Numbered from the stretch's first letter, positions 1-12,783 are shown. The stretch is 64,000 bases of DNA from Cardinalis cardinalis (GCA_014549065.1 JACDOX010000007.1:1609621-1673620), one strand, 5' to 3'. The notes: a model not told the origin generated them from the sequence alone. A program made the numbers and translations.

Positions 1-2990
1 CTAGAATGGTCTTTCAGAANCTGCAGAGTTGCTGAGCAAAACTTCCATGGAAAGGTCCTCCAAAACCTCAAACCTATGGCTACCAGTCATAGTTAGAGTA
101 AAATTAAGAACAGTTTTTNTTTTTCTCTTTTCCAGTTAGTGACAATATCTTAATGAAAATNAGGTATTCAGGGATGACTTCATGACTTAAAAATGGATAA
201 GCTGTCTCAAAGCTTCTGAATTTGTGACCACCCCATCTGTTGCTTATCTGCTTCCCTCCCAGCTGAGTCCTGATTTTTGACCAGCTGGTCTAAAGGGAAG
301 AGCCTTTTTGTACTAATATGGGCAAATATGCATTGAAACGAGAAAGATATATCAAAGAGGTAAATTTTGGACAATAGAGAGAATTTAAGAGGCTCCAAGT
401 ATACCCTTAGGAAAAGAATTTGGTTTCTAGAATAAGGACAACATCATTATTGGTCTTCCTCTTTTTATTCTTATATTCTTCAAAGAATTTTGGAGTCCTT
501 GAAAGAATAACCTTATTGTAATGCCTGTGAGAGGGGCATTTATANACCTGTGCAAAGCAGCAAAACATTGTCCTTGCTCAAATCTCTTGCAACAACTTAA
601 GGATGTATTGATGACTAAAAAAAAACGCCTGCCATTCAAACTCCTATCTGCTGTGATTTGTGCCTGTCATGTTGGCCAAGTCTGTCNCACTGTTGTTCCC
701 TAATCTGTCCATATTGGTCTGCAGTGTTTTACATGTAGATGTTAGTCTCTCTGGGACAGAAATTAAGTTTTTATTCTATGTTTTTGCTTAGGATGNCCAG
801 TGAAGAAGATTACTAGGTACTATGGTAATATGAATTATAGAAATCCTGTTGCCGTTTTCTGTAGTTCTGCTATGTACTTAATGTCCTGACAAATTGATCC
901 CATCAGAAATGCTTTCAGGATGAGAGATTAATTCAGTTGTATTGCATATGTTCTTTCACAGTTATCTTGTCTACATCTACTGTAATTTGTTTCAATTAAA
1001 AAAGTCAGTTTATTACCAAGGCCCTGAGCAGCTCAGTTTAATGCTGAGTTTAGGCCTGTTTCAGCTGAAGNAGGGACCAGGAAACCTCAAGAGGACCTTT
1101 CCACTCCAAATTATTTAATGGTCTACATTTGTCTTTTTGCTTTTAAAATAACTTTTTGTTTTTGTTCCAATAAGCTTTAGTTAGTGAGTTGCTTTATTTC
1201 CATTTTCTGGGCAAAGATGCTGCGCTGGTGGTTGGATGGCTTGCTTCACTATTTTGTTTCTTTTCTGCTCAAGGGAGTGTCACAGTGGTTTAATCTTCTG
1301 GTTTCAAGGATATAACTCTCCCTAATGNCAGATCCTCAGATTCTTTCATGACTGATTCAGACGTTCACTCTTTNTAGAAAAATAAACCACAATTTCTGTG
1401 TATGAATTTTTCAGCTGCCACATTAAAATGCCAGTGCCTTAACTGTTGGGATACTACATCCTTTTTTCACTCCATCCTGCTGCATGGGTTTTTCTATGCA
1501 TCCGTCTCAGCACTGGTACAGCAATATATGCTTCTCAAAACATGTAGGAAAAAACCTCCTCTCTTGAAAGAATAAATTTGGCAGTGTCTTTTAGTAAGTG
1601 GGATAAGAAAAAAAGGCTAGCATATTATTGGAAGCTTTGGAAGAAAGGTAAGAAGCAACACGGACTGACCTTAAAAGAATCAATTTTTTAACAATCATTT
1701 ATCAGATAAAATGTCAGAAAAGATTAAAATAAAGAACTTTGATTCTTCTGCATAGGATTTTTTAGACTCTTAAAGTCCAAGCTTATTCTGCCTCTCAGGA
1801 GTACAACTAATGAAGGGCTTTCTGAGGACTTTTGCTGTGATCCTTCGGTTTATAAAAGAAGAGTGAAAAAGGAATATCTGCTTGCTCCAATAGTGATCTT
1901 CAGCTATTCCTACAATGCCTTGGCTCAAGCTGCTTTACAGCTGCTGCTCAAATTTGACTTGGCATGACTATTAATGATTTGACCTTCATCCCAAGTTTAC
2001 TTTGTGCTTGCAAGAGCAGTGGGTAGTGATGAGGAATATGATTTTGTTCCTAGTGGCAATTAGGTTGCTTGGTAGCCGTAGTGCTACTTACAAGGGGGAA
2101 GTAGCACTGATGGTCTTGTCTAACCATCAGTAAACTTTGCTCAGAACATTTGCATTTATGGACTGTCATTCTTGCTCCCTCTGTGATCCTCCTTTTGCTC
2201 TCAGCAAGAGATTTAAGTGCTCCAAACTACCGCTGGATCAAAAAANGTCCATAAATTGTACTGGTAAATAGCAAATCTAACATGCTCCTTGTGAAAATTA
2301 AAAATAGTTTTATGCAGGTAAAAAAGTCTATCTATACTGCAGGATGTAGAATAGTGGCATAGTCACCTCATGGAAGCATAATTATCCTTTAAAAGGGTGT
2401 GTGTATTCCACTGATTCCCTTAGGACTAACTGCTGAGAAAGAGGAAATGAAAAATAAAGAAAAACAGAATAAACAGACTGGTGTTTTAGAATTGCTTGGC
2501 AATTTCTAATTCTCAAAACAGTAAAAAGATCTCTCAAAGTGAGAAAATGTCACCCTGTGTTTCTGCACACCGGAAGGAAAGACACAAGAAGAGGCAGAGC
2601 ATCTCAGCTGTGTTACTGTAAAGATTCTATGGCTGACATTTTGATTGTTTTGTATAATATAATGTAAAAAAAGTATTCCTAGTGTCTGTTACTTACAGCT
2701 GATCAGCTTGCCCTGGTAGCAGCTGGACAAATGCAATCAGCTACTGTGGGTAGCATTTATGTGTATTGAGCTTCAGTCCAGCTGGACACCCTCTTTTAAC
2801 CCGTGTATCATCAATGTGTGGCATTCCTGCATGAAGATGTTTTGAGGTCTCAGTTCCTTCAAGGTGCAGAAATTAGCTGTTAAATATTTAATTCTTCTCT
2901 TTGCTTTAAAATATGTGTTTGCACACAAACTTCTTTTTTTACATTTATAGCCATATCCATATCTGTATTGGTATAACGATACCAGCATCT
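1..2990. other. Non-coding AT-rich stretch
   Basis: I see no gene, recognisable transposon or RNA here. All open frames are short, are broken by stops in every frame and lack splice context. The sequence is ordinary AT-rich vertebrate intergenic or intronic DNA with scattered single N's. Confidence 0.6.
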
Positions 2991-2991
2991 C

Positions 2992-3040
<49 letters not shown>

Positions 3041-3060
3041 GTATGTATGTATGCATGTAG
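2991..3060. repeat. (TA)n microsatellite with GTAT/GTATGTAT flanks
   Basis: A run of alternating T and A fills about 3004-3037. A TGTGTATAT lead-in precedes it and GTATGTATGTATGCATG follows. Two overlapping open frames cross this run on the minus strand, but their Tyr/Ile-rich peptides are simply translations of the repeat. Such TA tracts are length-variable and self-complementary. Confidence 0.95.
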
Positions 3061-4250
3061 ATACATAGGTACATTTGTGTGTATTTGTACACTTAACCTT
3101 GCAGACACACGTGTACAGATAAAGGCTTTAGAGGTTAATGATCTTTGGTCATTTTTTATCCTATTGTAGAGATCTATCTTGTTTTGACAATTCTTCCATA
3201 ATATTGTTCTGCTTTGAAAATAACAGTATGTGACCACATTTCAGAGCTTAAGGAAAATGGGCTCTGAAATACAAAGTCAGGAGAGGTGGATGGAATTTCA
3301 ATCTGCTCTGTGAGAACATACAGATGTTTCAGCTGAGAAAAATAATTTGGTTTTCCTGTGCTGATGCCTGTCTTTCAAACAAGAGGGTCTTAATGATTTC
3401 TTTTTGCTTTGTGTAAGCCTGGCCCATGGTTAAAATTTACAGTTCCTCTGCTGTATCTNATATATACCTCAGTCCTTTGCTAGATTTGGGGCACTGTGTG
3501 AAAGTACTCAGGATAACTTTCATTGACCTCTAATATTCTGCCCTAGAGTTTCCTGCTCAGCCTTTCTAGAAGCTGTTTTCAAATCACTTCCTTATTTTGA
3601 AGGTGTCTGTGATTATTCTTTAATTTTGAATATCTCTCTCCTGTGTTCAACTTAAACCCTTTAATTTGATCTCCCTTTTATAGAGGTTTAATGTTTACAT
3701 TTCCGTGTTGTCTGAGTGGCACAGTGGAAGAGACAGCACTACTACAGTTTATATAACTGAAAATAATACCCTGTGGGCACTGGGGAACATCTAATGCAGA
3801 TAGTGCAGTATATAACTGCGGATGATCTAGTCTAACTGGTTTTTTTAGCGTAGAAGGAGAGGCTTAGTTCAGATGAATTTCATTTCCTTAACTTAGATTT
3901 TTCAAGGAGAGGTCACAAATCTGAGAACAAACGTGATACGTGAGGGAAAACGTCTGTTTCTCATCGTAACAATTTTGGAATTATCTAACTTCTACTGTAT
4001 GAAACCCCAGGCATGTGTGTTGTGATGGCTTCCAGTAGGTTCCTGTCAGGCAGTGGGGGAGTTCATTCCCAGTACAGTCCTGTCCTGACTGGGGCCTCCT
4101 CAGGAGCACCCTGCAGCTGATGCTGCAGCTGCTGGGATTACAGTCCAAGAAACTGGGCTGCCCATCTCCTTAGAAAGGGATTCTTGGATCATGCTTGTTT
4201 CCTTTCCTGCTTACATGCTCCCCCACTGTACTCTGTCACCACCTTGCCTC
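3061..4250. other. Non-coding stretch, GC content rising towards its end
   Basis: No gene or repeat is recognised. From about 4020 the composition becomes clearly richer in G and C than the surroundings (for example around CTGCAGCTGATGCTGCAGCT), and this leads into the short tandem duplication at 4251. The patch has few CpGs, so it is not a CpG island. Confidence 0.5.
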
Positions 4251-4304
4251 TCCTGAGCCTGGCTCCCAGCTCCTGGCTCCTGAGCCTGGCTCCCAGAGCT
4301 GTGC
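4251..4304. repeat. 27-bp tandem duplication in a GC-rich patch
   Basis: The 19-mer TCCTGAGCCTGGCTCCCAG occurs at 4251-4269 and again, identical, at 4278-4296, so the period is 27 bp. The remaining bases of each unit differ. Open frames crossing it give Leu/Pro/Ala-rich peptides without recognisable domains. It is a two-copy local duplication, not a satellite. Confidence 0.85.
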
Positions 4305-7300
4305 CAGCCCTGCTGGTGATACTGCTCCTCCATGGAGGGGCACATCTGCCAGTGGCTCCTCCCGAGCCACAGAGGCTTCTTTACATCAGGCTTGAGGTTT
4401 TGCAGAGAATGTTTTATTTAATGTCCCAATGGAAGTGCATAGTGAGAGAGAAAGTAGGGAAATGCTCTGAGGAATGAGGTACAGATGCTTGGACAAGGAA
4501 AGATGTGGTGGAGGCCATGTTGGGACAGGAACTTAAAATGTGCCAGATATTCTTGGCAGTCTCATCTTGGAAGTTTTTTCATCTTAACAAAAATTATCTG
4601 CATTATTGAGAAATTATGTCTAGTAATCTGTTAGCCAATTTGTATGTTTGAGGGAGAATGTGGGCCCCTCCTCACACCCAAAAACCCTATGCCCTGAAAC
4701 CAAAACATGCCCCCCTCTTCCTCCTCTCCAAAAGAAAAAGCCTACAGATTTGAGCAACATACGTGCAAAGAGGAAAAGGAGACCACTCCACCTTCTGTGG
4801 CATACTTTTCTGACAAGTACATTTTTTTGTGTTTGGTGTTTCCAAAACTTTTCCTGATGATTTATTGTATGTTTGAATTACAAGGCCAAATGAAATGCTG
4901 GAGGAGTCATCTCAGAAGATTTTGTAGACCAACTCTGTCCTTAAACAGGAATATATGTACCACACATCATGGCTGAGATCCAGAGCAAGATATTCTAGAC
5001 CTGGAAAGGTCTCCCTCTCCACCTCTGGTGCTTCCAAGTACCAAAAATTCCTTTAGTTTTCCTTTAACATTTGCACCTTTACCTGCTTGTCAACAATTTT
5101 CAGGCGTGTTTTCTGCTGAAAGACTCCAGAAGGTTAGTGAGAAAAAAAAATCCAAAGTAACAGCTGAAATCTATAATGAATATAGCTACAATGTCATATC
5201 TGTAGATCAAATATTGCTGCATGCAGTGAATATATCTGCCTCAACACACTGAAAAATGGTTCTGAGAGCATGGTAGCCAAAGCTGTGACTTACGTGCCTA
5301 TCCTTAGTAATTGAACATATTTACAATGCTCATATCAAATACAGAACATTAGCAAGAGATTGGTCATGAATGTTTCTCAAACAAAGATACAACAGTAAAA
5401 TAATTTAAACTGTGAAAACAAAGAAAAAAATTGCAACTTTTAAAGCCAATCTGCTGAAAAGTTTCGTAAGATAAAAAAAAATTATTCAATTATTTCCTTT
5501 TCACTGCTAAACAAATTATATCGTATCTGGTTTTTTCCCAGTGAAATGGAAGTTTGTGTTTTTTAAACAAGTTAGGCATCATAGCAACTTGATCTGAACT
5601 TGTTGTCTGTTGTTAATGATTTGGTGAATTCCAGTATATGAGCTCTGTAGAGTTGTTCTAATGAATATCTATTTTTCTATGGAATGGCAGAGAATTTACT
5701 TAAATTAATTGGGAAAGTTTTGCTTGCTGCTTCTTAATTAAATTTACCCAAATGAATAGAGATGTAGTTGTCTGCAGTGAGTAAACAATGTCTTTCTGTA
5801 TTACATAATGTTTTCCTCTCTTAAAAAGAATAAAATTTTGAAAATGGAAAACACCAAGAAAGTAGGACTCTTTTTTTCTCATAAATGTAAACTTCTAGGC
5901 CTTTTAGGATGTAATTAGACTCTACAGATCACTTGACCCCTGATATTTTTCTATGACGGTTTTTCTTGGGATCAGAATGTGAAAGATCTAAATTTAATGA
6001 GTTTGTATTTGTAGAAGTCTGCACACACACAAAAAAATCTCCAACTGTCATAACAGCCAGTAATTGGCAGAGAAATCCTTTGATAAAAATGGGAAGACAT
6101 CCCTGCTGGTTCAAGACAGGTGGACATCAACTTGAATCCAATTTACATCTTAAAATGTGCAATAGAAAGGATTTGCATTACATTGCNTAGATGAAAGGGA
6201 ACTCTTAGTCTGAGAGCCTCATTTGCTTTCCCCTCTTTTCTTTTCTTGCCCAAACACTCAAACTCTCTGTAGAGAAGTTTTAATGAAGATAGCTTGTTCA
6301 GCTCCTGTTTGAGGCAGCTATTTACTTGACTAAGGCTCAAATCTGAACTCATGCTGGGCTAAAAAAGAAAGCCCAAACTGATAATTGGGCAAACCTGAAA
6401 TTGGATAACCTGCTTTAACCTCTGCTTGAATCAAATGAGCCCATCTTCTATACTGAGTTATTTTTATTTGGTTGCCTGGTCAAGGTCCCTTGCAACACTT
6501 AACTGGGATCTAGCAAGAGACCTGCAGTGGAATGTGCCTGCTCCGAAAGGTACAAGAAATGGCTCCTGATGGACAGCTTTGGACTATCTGAGTGATCCAT
6601 AGGTGTATGATCCATATTTAAATTGTTACTTCAGAGAAAAACTTTTACTCCATCCTAAAGCTTTTGGATTAAGAGTCCAACACTGTATTAAGTGAAGGAA
6701 AAGTAGGTTTATTCCTTTCCAAAATGGATGCTGAAGAAAGGCATATAGGAAGTAGGTAGGTAGCCTGAATTTTTGTTCCCATGCAGTTCTTCTCTATTTG
6801 TTTGTGTCAGGACTGATGGAAAATAAAGCTTGATTACAGAAGCTTGTAATATTCTGTGTGTATATCTTCAGGTACAAATTCCAATCTTGCAATCAGCAGT
6901 GTGAAGTCTCTAAAGACTACTCCAAATTTATATGTGCACCTCACACTGACATTTCAGTATTTGTTAAATATTTGATTCTGAGTTGGCACTTCTTTTTTAA
7001 AAATAACCTTTCCATTACAGATAAGACTCTCTGTCTCCTTGAAAAGACAGAGCCATAGGTCACCAATGTAAATATGGTCTAGTGTTTTAAAATGTAACTC
7101 TCCTTCTTCCATAAAGCAAGAAATTTTCTATTTTGTGCAGTTCCTTACAAGTGGTCTAATAATCTGTATTACTGCATGTTTTATTTGTTTCTAATTTGGC
7201 GTAACTTTCATCTAACTTGCATATGAAATGGAGAATTGAAATTAATGGGACTACTGAATACTTTGGGCTNAAATACTCAGCCACTGAGGTATCTAAGTGC

Positions 7301-8344
7301 CATTGGCTCTGTTGGACATGGGGAAAGTGTTTGGTGATTGTCATGGGAGACACCTCTCATAGCTCCTCCTAGACCAAAATTTTGCCATGCAAACACAATA
7401 CACTGACCTTGTCCTTGAGCTCAGTCACACTTCCCATATTCTCTTTCACTGTGTTTGCGTAATTATTTGTGTAAACACAAGGGGGGAAACATTAAAGACT
7501 AAGAAAAGCAAAATCACATTGTGTTGTTAATGCTTTATATNTTGTTTAGTCCTTAAAATTTACCTGTGAGTGTTAGAGTAACAGGCTGTGCCTTTCTGTA
7601 TTGGCTAGAGATGTAGACCACTAAGAAAANAAACAAACTGAAAACATTTTCTGGTGCCTTTGTTGTGCCTCTTCATGGTAATATGTCTATGTCTGCAGGA
7701 GTCCCTGGTCTAGGATATAATCTCTGGATTCTTTTGGAGTCTGAACTGAAAAAAGAAGGGAAAGAAAAAGCTTACTGCTGTCATTTCTGATGTTATAAGG
7801 TTACAGGCTACAACCTTGGGAGATTTTACGCTAAATTTGATTTTTATTGTTTCGCAAAATGGGACCTGTTTTCTGACAGTCAATAAAACTGCAGGTGATA
7901 CTGCTCTTATAATAGATGTGAATGGACTATTACTGTTTGCTATAGCAGTTTAACTTCAGGGCAATCTTATAAAGCTTTTTTTTTTGAAAAAACACACCAA
8001 CTTTTTTTAGCCACTGGACTATTTCTTTATTTTCATCAAGTTTTCGGGTAATATTGGTGTATACCCACCTGGACACATCTGAAATAAGCAGAAAGTTCTC
8101 TGCCTCTGTAGTTCAAAAGAAACTGAAAATTGAAAATCTAATGGTGGGCTAAAATGAAAGTGGTTTTAACACAGTATATAAATAGGTAACCTCAAGATTT
8201 AAAATCATTTATCAAGGCAAATTTTTTGTGTGTATTATACAGTAGTGGCAATGTAGAAATCAACTTCATCTCTTGATGCTTTCTTTTAAGTCATATTTTC
8301 TAGTTCCAAAAATCTGAAATACTGGTATGTGGTGTTTATACTTT
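4305..8344. other. Non-coding stretch without recognised elements
   Basis: I found no exon with convincing splice sites, no transposon end and no RNA gene. Short open frames at 4648-4976 and 5966-6190 have neither recognisable residues nor splice context. Mononucleotide A and T runs are common. Old, strongly decayed repeats could be present below the level at which I can recognise them. Confidence 0.5.
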
Positions 8345-8632
8345 GAATCACNGCACCACTGAGGTTGGAAGGGAGTTTAAAGCAAATGTTCCTGCTAAAA
8401 GCAGGATTTCCTAGAGCTAATTGCTACGTGCTGTGTCTGGTTGTATTTTGAATATCTCCAAGCATGGAGACTCCACAGCTTCTCTGACNAACCTATATTT
8501 CAAAACAGTCATGGTGAAAGAGATTTTTCTTACATTTAAATNAAATTTCCTCTCTGAATTGGTGTCCATTGGTATTTTTCCTGTCACTGAGCATCAGCAA
8601 GAAGAGTCTGACTTCCTCTTCTTCTTCCCTTC
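8345..8632 (-). mobile_element. CR1-type LINE, 3' terminal segment (antisense)
   Basis: On the plus strand this reads as the reverse complement of an avian CR1 3' end. It has the GAATCAC...CACTGAGGTTGGAAGG start, then GATTTCCTAGAGCTAATTG, then GAATATCTCCAAGCATGGAG, and finally TGTCACTGAGCATCAGCAAG, in the order expected for the last few hundred bases of the element. Many substitutions and two N's show an old copy. The segment runs directly into a TATC microsatellite, and element sequence resumes beyond it near 8920. Confidence 0.85.
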
Positions 8633-8866
8633 CATCTACATCTATCTATGTCTAATCTATCTATATCTATATCATCTATATCTATATCTATATCTATATC
8701 TATATCTATATCTATATCTATATCTATATCTATCTTTATCTATATCATCTATATCTATATCTATATCTAATCTATATCTATCTATATATCTATCTATATA
8801 TCTATCTATATATCTATCTATATCTATATNATCTATATCTATCTATATCTGTATCTAGATATAGAA
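8633..8866. repeat. Compound (TATC)n/(TATATC)n microsatellite
   Basis: Roughly 230 bp are built of TATC, ATC and mainly TATATC units, with an N near 8830. The Tyr/Leu/Ser-rich frame that crosses it (8421-8858, plus) is a translation artefact. The array sits where the CR1 sequence should continue, and CR1 sequence lies on both sides. It therefore probably grew from a short TAT/ATC-rich motif in the LINE rather than being an independent locus. Confidence 0.95.
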
Positions 8867-8919
8867 ATGTACTCATATATATATGTATATACACACATGT
8901 GGATAAGAATGCTGGAAGC

Positions 8920-9420
8920 TTCTCTTAGTTATTACTGAGCTCACTCCAGTATTTCCATGCCTGTTCTATACTGAGGAGCTCAATATTTGATCCAACGTTC
9001 CCAATGTGGGCTCATCAGTGCCTTCCCTGATCTGTTGGAAAGGCTTTTCCTAACAAACCCAATGCCATTTCTAGGCTCCTTTGCTGAGAGGAGGCATTGT
9101 TCACTTATGGTCAGCCTGTGGTCAGGAAGGAGGCAGTAGTAGTTCTTTGCAATGATTCTTTGCAGCTGGTCAGCTCCCAACTATCCTGTGCATGAGACTA
9201 TTCCTACCCAAGTGCAGGATTTGGTGTTTGTTGAATGTCACGAATTTCCTGTCATCCCATTTCGCCACCTTGTTGAGGTCCCTCTGAATGGCAAGATGAC
9301 TCNGGTCTATCAGCCACTCTTCTTGCTTTAGTATCATCTGTGCTGTTCCATCATTCAAGTCATTGATGAGACAGTTACACAGGATTGGCCCAGGAGCAAT
9401 CCTCTGAGCGTGCAACATAA
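8920..9420 (-). mobile_element. CR1-type LINE, C-terminal part of the reverse transcriptase ORF (decayed)
   Basis: Read on the minus strand, this encodes pieces of the C-terminal half of a CR1 polymerase. About 9418-9350 gives a GPIL.N..INDLNDGT-like segment. This is followed by AIQRDLNKVAKW, FNKHQILHLGRN and, towards 9000, a GADQLQ..AK segment and an LT.S.QC.L.AKE segment. These motifs come in the family order, on slightly shifted frames and with stops. The FADD-type catalytic segment expected after INDL appears deleted, leaving unrelated residues before AIQRDL. The copy is a non-functional fossil. The flanking segments at 8345-8632 and 9585-10165 share its orientation. Confidence 0.85.
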
Positions 9421-9584
9421 AGGTGGATTTTATGTTTCTAATCCAAACCCACAGAGCTCAAAAGCTCAGAGAGTTTCCAGTCTCTCTCATTGCCCACTGT
9501 CTAATCTCTACCTCCTGTCAGACTTACTAGTTAGTCCTCATGCAGTTCTTTATGGTTGTTACTGAGGCTGCAGTCTGCCCCATT
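9421..9584. other. Spacer between two CR1 segments
   Basis: These 164 bp separate two minus-strand CR1 segments. Both flanks carry the same polymerase region (a PILFN-like motif), so this is not simple continuation of one intact copy. The spacer itself resembles nothing I recognise. Confidence 0.4.
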
Positions 9585-10165
9585 GTTTAGGTCATTAATT
9601 GAACAGGATTGGAGCCAGCACTGACCCCTGGNATACACTGGTAGGTATTGCCCTCCAACTAGAATTTGTTTCACAGGTCACCAACCGCCCCGCCTCTGGG
9701 CCTGTCCATTCAGTTGGTTTTTCCATCTGCCGCAGTCTGTCTGTCCAGTGGATACCTCATCAGTTTCTCCCTGAGAATCTTACAGGTGACAGTGCCAAAA
9801 GCCTTTCTGAAGTCAAAATACTCCCTATCCTCTGCTCTCTCCTCATTTGCTAAGCCAGTCATTTCACTGCAGAAGGGGATCAGTAGATTATTCAAGCAAC
9901 ACTTTCCAAAGATGGTACCACAAGAACTACTCTTAATGGGCTTCTNGTTCATGTGGCTTACAGAATTACTTGCTTCATCAGGTTCCAAAGTTCAAGGTTC
10001 TCTGGGTCTATTTTACTGCCCTTCTTGAAAATCGGAGTGTCATTTTCTTTCTTCCTGTCCTCAGACACCTTTCTCAGTCACAATGGTTATTCAAAGATCA
10101 CCAAGTGGTCTTGCAATGACAACTTTTNCTTGTCCTCTGTCAGGATTCTGTGATCTGCAAGCAAT
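9585..10165 (-). mobile_element. CR1-type LINE, central reverse transcriptase segment (decayed)
   Basis: On the plus strand the reverse complement of the CR1 polymerase region is plain: GTCATTAATTGAACAGGATT, CACTGACCCCTGG, then GACAGTGCCAAAAGCC and CCCTTCTTGAAAATCGGAGT. Read on the minus strand this yields EYFDFRKAFGTVTCKILREK, the block preceding the catalytic core in CR1 polymerases, and further on a SVLAPILFN-like motif. Stops and frame changes make it a pseudogene. It meets the next segment with an apparent overlap of the PILFN region, which suggests a duplication or two separate insertions. Confidence 0.85.
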
Positions 10166-12783
10166 ATAAAACCAAAGTCTATCCTCTGAAGTCTTGGAAA
10201 ATTTTCTTGTATGTGATTCTATAGAATAGTGTGAATTTTATGCATTAGTATACCAGTGAAAAAATAATTCACTCCACTCTTTTAGTTTAAGAGAGGTAAA
10301 GTACAGATGTACTTAATTGCCAGCATATTTATGAAGTTCTGTATCGACACAAATGATTGGCCTGGTTTAAGGATAGGCAAAAGTGAAGAAACTAGCTATT
10401 AATATTTACTTAATGGACTTGATATTCAAAGTATTTTAGTAATTTTAATTAATGTGTTCCTATATCTAGTTACATTTTTTGTGAAGTTCTGATCATTAAT
10501 ATTTGCCCTGTAGATGTTTCCTTTTTTTAAANTTTTTTCCTCAAGTATTGATCTATAATTATTTTTGAAACGCAAGTTTATAAAATGGAATGGTTACTGG
10601 TAAGATGGGAATCATTAGAGAGGAGAAATGAAGAAAAAAATAAGAAAAGATGAAAGACATGAAGTGTGTGAAAGAATCAGAATTTGAGATCAGAAAGCTC
10701 AGTAAAGCATGTAAATACCAGTAAATGTCAGCTGGCATTGACTGATATTTGTGAGTCTCAAATGATGAGCTCGTAATCACAAAAGTTTAACACCTCTCTG
10801 GTGGCTTGGACTTCACCTGCAGCTTTCTGAAGTTTTACCTCTTTTATCCTTCCTTTATTTTTTCTTTTTTTTTGTAGACTTTGTTCACCATATTGGGATA
10901 TTATGATATCTTAACTCTGGGTCTGAAACTGCAACTACAGCTCTACTCTGCCTTCAGGCTGCCCTGGTTTGTATCCCCCTGTAGCACATTTTGNCCTCTC
11001 TGATAATTATAGAGGAAAGGCAGTAGTCTCCTCATCCTTGATGTCTCATTTCTTTATAAAACTCAGTAACTTCTTGTGGTGTTGATCTGGCAGTCACCTC
11101 TTGAAAATTCTCTTTATTCTTTTTGTGCTGCTATGTATTTGCCATGTTTTAATAGAACAGGCCCTCTGGCAGGGGAAAAGTTGCCAGTTACACTTGTGAG
11201 ACAGATCCACTGTTTTATTATTATTTCTTTCAGAAGATTTTCAGTGTCTTTGATGTTACCCATGCATTTGCATTAAAAGCTGTGAGTGATTTATTTTAAT
11301 AAAATCCAATTATCCTCTTAAGTTCCTAGTGAAAAATTAANGGTTATTTCCAGTTTAATTGTGAATATTAGTACATGGAAGGAAAAACACCAGTTACTAA
11401 TGGAAATGTTGCATTAATAGTTCCAGCAGCAGCAATGAGGGTTAACGAATGAATAATGCTGTGCAGACCTAATTTCAGTAACTTGTGCAGAGCTATTTGG
11501 GTCCAAGGAGGGAAACCAGCTGCTTTCAAGGAGCTGTGTTAGGATAATGCTAGAATATCATGTTTCTCACAAAGTTCAGTATCCCCACATGGCTCTTGAG
11601 CTCTGTACACATGTGAAAAGAAATGATATTTCCAATAGGTGGCTTCAGCTNCTTTCTAGGGTGATTTTTTTGAGCCTGGTCTCTTACAACTTTGGTCTTT
11701 TTGTAAGTTCACAGGGGGAAAAAAAAGGGAGCTTTAGTCTCCTGAACTGTTAAATCATCATGGTCTCAGCTGNGTATTTTCAAAGCAAGCTTCCTCTCTT
11801 GCAGCAAATCCTTGATTTTCCTACACTTCCAACAGCAGGAGGCCATGCTTCCACAAATATCAGCTTTTCTTTATCTGAAATATAGGACCGGGTTCTTGGT
11901 ACTGCTGAAGTTTTCCTATTGGTACAAAGAGAAAGGAAGGGGTGAGTATCTCTGGTATCTTAAACATGGGCTGGTGTGAACTTGAATTACATTGCAAAAT
12001 TAATTACACCAGCCAATTGCACATCCAGGTTGGTTGTGTTATCTATGAATTATAGCAAACNAGTTGGCTTTTTGCCAAAAAATTGGCTGGTTATAAGCAC
12101 CAGTTTTGTTTGGGACACTGAAGCTGAGATCATTTAGTCATTGTCACATACTGCACCTCAGACCNATTTGAGCACAGCAGCTGTAAGCTGAGAAGCCCAT
12201 CAGATCTGAAGTACCAATATATGTGTAACATCAATCTGTTGTCTCAGTGGTATAGATGTCAATCCTGCCCTCCCTTCATACCCCCGCTGCTTAGTTTTTC
12301 TGAAAAAATCTTGCAGTGAGCCTCAGCATTTTTCCGCTATCTCCTTTCTCCTGATGCCAGCACAAGACCCNTTAACTAATTTGTGCAGTGAGTCTCTATT
12401 CTTATTTCAAGATATCAGTAAAGCCTTGAAATGAAAAAAGATACTTATGATTATCACTCAGGAAGTATACTAATGATGGGCTCAGGAATGGCCTTCAGCA
12501 TCACAGGAAATAAGAAATGTAAGGANAGAGACCTTAATTAAACATTTGCGGTGAACCTCACCCACAAGACGTATTTCAACAATTTTGATTGACTGATTTC
12601 TAATCTGTTAAAATGATCAATTATAAGAGAAAAAGCCCCAAACACAATGCAGNAGAAAGCATCAAACCCCAGAAAATATTGACTTTCATTTCATATCTGG
12701 CTAAGATGATACACTTCTTCTTTATCAGATTCATGATGGGATTGGTCCACGTTGATGTTGGTCCATCATATTATTGTATATAT
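10166..12783. other. Non-coding stretch without recognised elements
   Basis: AT-rich sequence with single N's. No open frame has splice-site support, and I see no repeat family. The part next to 10165 may hold further, unrecognisable CR1 remnant. Confidence 0.45.

Noticed and set aside
2773..3237. 154-codon minus-strand open frame
   Set aside because: Its central part is the translation of the TA microsatellite, and the rest has no recognisable domain or splice context.
8421..8858. 145-codon plus-strand open frame, Leu/Tyr/Ser-rich
   Set aside because: It is antisense to a CR1 fragment and then runs through the TATC microsatellite.
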